DNA from: Thysanoteuthis rhombus
Lineage: Eukaryota > Mollusca > Cephalopoda > Oegopsida > Thysanoteuthidae
DNA: 64,000 nt
Reading direction: 5' to 3'
Assembly: GCA_963457665.1 (NCBI GenBank)
Contig: OY735227.1
Location: 52,141,344-52,205,343, forward strand
Shown here: positions 60,310 to 64,000 of the stretch, piece after piece
Numbering within the stretch: the stretch's first letter is position 1
Layout: each line of letters begins with the position of its first letter
The notes under the pieces: generated by a model
What the model saw: the letters and a program-made list of their open reading frames with translations, nothing else
Databases searched by the model: none
Told to the model about the DNA's origin: nothing
Position numbers and translations under genes: made by a program

Positions 60310-60500
60310 CTGTGTGTAATCATGGCATACGAATATAATATCAGGAAGGCAGAAGTTATGACAGTAAGCCCGACACCAGAAAACATGAACATTTTCATCG
60401 ATGTCATCCTACCGAAACAGAGCAAGGAATTTAAATAACTAGGTAGCGTCTTCAATGAAGATGGCAAATTAAACAGAGAAATTGAGAGGCAAGTTTATCT
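60310..60500 (+). mobile_element. LINE fragment (RT C-terminal region)
   Basis: Reads AEVMTVSPTPENMNIFIDV, then KQSKEFK, LGSVFNEDGKLNREIERQ, typical of the segment after the RT catalytic motif (KTEVM...YLGSVFTEDG) in RTE/BovB-like LINEs. One in-frame stop interrupts it. It is followed at once by the duplicated unit at 60480-61120. Confidence 0.65.
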
Positions 60501-61120
60501 ATTTGCATCCCGACGACTACAAACATAACATGGTGGGGTTTAGGATGGGGTCCCAGACATTCGAGAATGGTTTTGCACATTATTTCGCTTTTACGTCGGG
60601 ACAAGCATGACTGTTGATGCTATCAGGACGAAACTGAGCATGCTGGTCAGTTATTCCGGATTGGGGAACAATCCCAGTCAATAATCAGCTTCTCGGCCCA
60701 AGGGCTTCAAAGAATAGATACCACACTTTAATCATAGCTAAAAGGCCGAGTTTGTTTATTTGCATCCCAACGACTTCAAACGCGATACGAAGCCGGAGTA
60801 AGGTGGGGTCCCACACCTTCGTAAAGGTGCAGGCACAGGATGCAGTGAACCCGATTCCTTGCATGATTTCGCTAGGACGTCAAGACAAGCTGGACTATGT
60901 CCACGGGACAAATGCTATCGTGCAAGCGTCCCTAAGTCTTGACGCGTAATTTCGCGGAGTCATTGGGACAGGCTTGACTTTTTTTACACGACAGATCTCA
61001 TTGACGCTCTCAGGACGAGCCTGAGAATGCTGGTCAGTGGTTTCGGGATGGACTTCTCAACCGGAGGGCGTCAAAGAACAGATACTACACTTCAATCTTG
61101 GCCAAAAGGTCGAGAAGAGA
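60480..61120 (+). repeat. Two unequal direct copies of a 265-365-bp unit
   Basis: Copy 1 (about 60485-60750) and copy 2 (about 60745-61115) share TTTATTTGCATCCCAACGAC, GGTGGGGTCCCACACCTTCG, TCAGGACGA...CTGAG...ATGCTGGTCAG, and CAAAGAACAGATACTACACTT followed by GGCCAAAAGG (minor differences between copies). Copy 2 carries extra internal sequence. Unknown element. It may be the tail of the LINE fragment just before it. Confidence 0.65.
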
Positions 61121-63369
61121 GATTGTGAGTCGAGAACAAAATACAACTACGTCAGCTCCCAGCTGTGCGCCCCCTGCCGAAACAGCTTAATATAACCATA
61201 GATAATTTACACCATCTTTCTGCCCATGCTGACCAACCAGTGTAGGGAGTGAACACTGACAGAAGCCGAGGAGAAGGAAATCACTACCTGTGATGTGAGG
61301 TACCCCAGACGAGCAGCAGATAAGATTAGAAGGGACTTGATTAGAAAGATAAGAGAAATAGTTGGAGCAATCTCAGTACCACAAATAAATCAAACACCAA
61401 AAATTTTAATGCTTCGGACACCTTATGAGAATGGTAGCCACACAAGCAGCAGTCAGCGCCTACAATCCCATGTCGAAGCATCAAGGTAAGAGGATGATGT
61501 TGTAGGTGTTGGATCGGGGATGAGGCAAAAATTATCAAGTCCAATGGCCTGTTTGGCGCAGAGGCAACCCACCATGCCATTGACCACCATCTCTAACTTC
61601 TCACGACACTCCACGTGGAAAATAGGAGACTAAATTCGAACAAAAATTATTCCATGGAAATTTTGAAAGTTTTACTGTCCAAAATTTCATCGTCAAGGAT
61701 TCTTTAATGTTTTCCTTCAAAAGATAATTATATTTACATCGATAGAATATATATCTCGTCTCACACACAATCAAATCTATAAATACGCTCACATACTGAT
61801 TTTTCTTTTAAATACATTCCTACCAAAAGAATTACACATAAATACGTTACAATGATACAATTGTATCATCGAGTGATTGATTATTTAGCTTGTCTATAAG
61901 ACGCGGGGGATGTTTGAATCCCTCAAGAAGGATAAATTTTATACACTAAACATGCCATAATATTCTGTCGACTCGAGGAAGTAATAACGGTCTCATCTTG
62001 GTATCTTTAGTAATATACATAGTACTAATCAAAATAACTAACCAGACATTTCACATCGGAAATTGTTAAGCTTATCAATTTTGTACGACCTGATTTTGCA
62101 AGTATGAATTTGGTTTGAAAGTTTGTTATTAAATGCAGTAGAAACTCATTTCCATGACAAGAGAACATGCAGCACATGTAATGAAGCTTATGTGTAAAAA
62201 AAAAAAAGAAAAAAAAAATCGAATTTCTATGATGGGAATGAAAGTGATGAAATTTGAAAAAACATTTTTCTTGAAGATACATTGTCATGTCAATTATCTG
62301 ATTGATCTAACGGATTTGTTATGAGGAAATCAAACACACACACATATATAATGACAATATTGGAAAAAATTATTATGTCATTTTTTATACTCTATTTCCA
62401 GGACGTGTTTCGATGTATACCATCCTTTTCATTCTGGGATATATATATATTTTCTATATTATATTGCGTTCCTAAACCTTTCAACTTTTCTTTTGCTATA
62501 ATTTTTTAGCCCATCGTGCAACGATATTATAGCAAGAGAAACGTTGCAGGATTCCTTTGACAACGAGACACACAATCCGATTTAAAATCAGCATATCATG
62601 GTATGAAACATGTCATGGAAATAAAGTATAAAAGAAAGTATCATAATTTTTCCAGTATTGTCATTAAATTGTATCTCGCCGGAAATTATTATATATATAT
62701 ATAAATATATGCGCAGTAGTCTTTGTGTGCAAACAGGAGGTAAGGGACAACTTGAAGTGGGGGGGGGTGACGGAAACAAATAAAAGTTGTAGTAATTTTC
62801 AGAAGAGCTTCGTTCTGGAAATAAAGGTCGTAATTGTAGAGAAGTTGTTCCTGGGCGACACTGAACTGGAGCTACGGTTCAGATTACCGAAATCTACTTG
62901 TTACAGAGAACAAGGAAACAAATATTTACAACAATCGGTCAGCCAGGATCACCCGATTCAATAAAGACGAGAAGGAAAAGGAGTAGATATAACAACATCG
63001 GAGTAGTAGCAAAAATGCACTACCGGTAATTAATCCAGCGTTTTCAGTTTTGCTCTTCTTACTCCTCATTTGTCCTTATACGAGAGTGGTAGATTTTTGC
63101 ATGTGTCAGTGTGTATGCAGGGCCCTCAGGGGCGTTTTTTTTTTTTTTCAGTTTTTTCAATTCAGACAGGATACGTATTAATAATCTTGAAGTACTTTTT
63201 TCCGATTTTATGGAAAAAAAGATTTTGCTGCTTCGCGCTTAGATATGCGAGTGTAACAGAATACACATTTACTTAATTTTTTTTGTTATCTAATATCCCG
63301 AACCTTTGGGTAGCATATCGTGTATGAACGAACTATGAATTGGGTACATCAATTTAGAAGATGTTGACA

Positions 63370-63812
63370 TCAAAGATCTTCTTTCGGCGTCGATGTGGTT
63401 ACAATAGTTTTAACAGCTTCGGACTGAGATGTCACTTCACCTGGTGTCTGCAGACCGGCTGCCAACTCTGCCTCTCGCATTGCATCTTCTTTCTCTTCTG
63501 TCCAATCGGGAATACGAAATCCAACTAATCCGCAATCACCGTTAATGTTATCGCAAAACAGGTCTTTCATAGTTCGAGTTTTAATCAAGTTGAAGCCTAT
63601 CTCCCCACCAAATGTTGACGGTTTCCACCAACCAGGGCTGCAAATCGGATTAGACATGAGTCCTTTTACGGAAAATGGAGCCCCCATCTCAATCATGGTT
63701 TGTCCGAAAGGAGACTTGTACTGACGCCTTTCTGCAATTATGCCTACATAAAATTCGACAGCATCTATGTCACCGTACAAGGCTTCCAAATGATCTGCAG
63801 TTTCGATGTCAC
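63370..63812 (-). CDS. PTGS: Cyclooxygenase gene A, last exon (rest outside window)
   Basis: Starts after acceptor TTTGCAG|GTGAC with GDIETADHLEALYGDIDAVE and runs to the stop at 63370. The channel segment is orthodox: FGQTMIEMGAPFSVKGLM, with Ile523, Gly526, Ser530 and Gly533 all present, then SPGWWKPSTFGGEIGF. The C-terminal extension is longer than in COX-1 and ends TPKEDL; KEDL resembles the KDEL/STEL ER-retention tails of the family. It lies upstream of and in the same orientation as gene B, about 11.7 kb away, so the two are a tandem pair. The remaining exons should lie beyond position 64000. Confidence 0.95.
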
Positions 63813-63852
63813 CTGCAAATAAATATATATATATATATACATGTATGTATTT

Positions 63853-63868
63853 AGAGAGAGAGAGAAAT

Positions 63869-63932
<64 letters not shown>
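63853..63932. repeat. (GA)n microsatellite beside the gene A last-exon acceptor
   Basis: About 40 GA units; on the COX sense strand this is a (CT)n tract 40-120 bases upstream of the acceptor. A short TA run lies between them. Confidence 0.95.
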
Positions 63933-63937
<5 letters not shown>

Positions 63938-64000
63938 AAAATCAGATGTTAAGTTTTTGGTAATCTTTGGGCTGACGGATATAAAATATGATAAAATATT

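Larger units (their letters stand above)
58561..63369. other. Downstream region of COX gene A; repeats, no gene recognised
   Basis: Beyond the LINE scrap, the 60480-61120 duplication and the unknown ORF at 59644, the sequence is AT-rich with short simple repeats (62194-62220 A-run, 62440 and 62690 TA runs). Confidence 0.45.

Overview
This is a eukaryotic, AT-rich, intron- and repeat-laden window, most likely from a marine invertebrate and plausibly a cephalopod or other mollusc. The reasons are an animal prostaglandin G/H synthase (cyclooxygenase, COX) gene with the standard animal exon plan, many tRNA-derived SINEs, RTE-type LINEs with (GAT)n tails, and long (TA)n and (GA)n microsatellites. 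The species assignment is inference.

The right half holds a tandem pair of COX genes, both on the minus strand. Gene A is represented only by its last exon (63370-63812); the rest lies beyond the window. Its active-site segment is conventional (GAPFS, carrying the aspirin serine) and it ends in KEDL, like an ER-retention tail. Gene B is complete: ten exons from 51679 down to 32134, with a signal peptide, EGF module, membrane-binding segment and heme peroxidase/cyclooxygenase domain. Exon sizes and phases match vertebrate PTGS genes. Gene B keeps the heme ligands, the catalytic tyrosine and the carboxylate-binding arginine. Its fatty-acid channel is remodelled: Ser530 is Ala, Gly533 is Val, Ala527 is Arg, and there is a run of five arginines at 511-515. 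It has no ER-retention tail. The canonical exon 5 donor would break the frame, so a weak alternative donor or a base-level problem must be invoked.

The left half (1 to about 32 kb) has no host gene I recognise. It holds: a hAT transposase remnant (about 2.2 kb); a degraded ORF with a zinc-knuckle-like motif (about 6.3-6.7 kb); 30-bp and 32-bp minisatellites (8.5 and 20.4 kb); a Ty3/gypsy pol fossil (12.3-13.5 kb); SINE copies (14.8-15.6 kb); an intact RTE-type ORF of 994 codons (23.8-26.8 kb) joined at its 5' end to a perfect inverted copy of its own flank; an older LINE (27.8-28.9 kb); and a decayed array with a period of about 150 bp (30.0-30.8 kb).

The introns of gene B are full of insertions. 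They include truncated copies of the same RTE family (43.4 and 48.5-49.4 kb, with others outside the gene at 28.9 and 55.6 kb), a SINE cluster, mariner and hAT scraps, and an unusual cluster of 5S-rRNA-like sequences in intron 6 (40.56-41.17 kb), with another copy in intron 8. The strongest leads are the divergent COX paralogue, the 5S-like cluster, and the LINE-flank palindrome.
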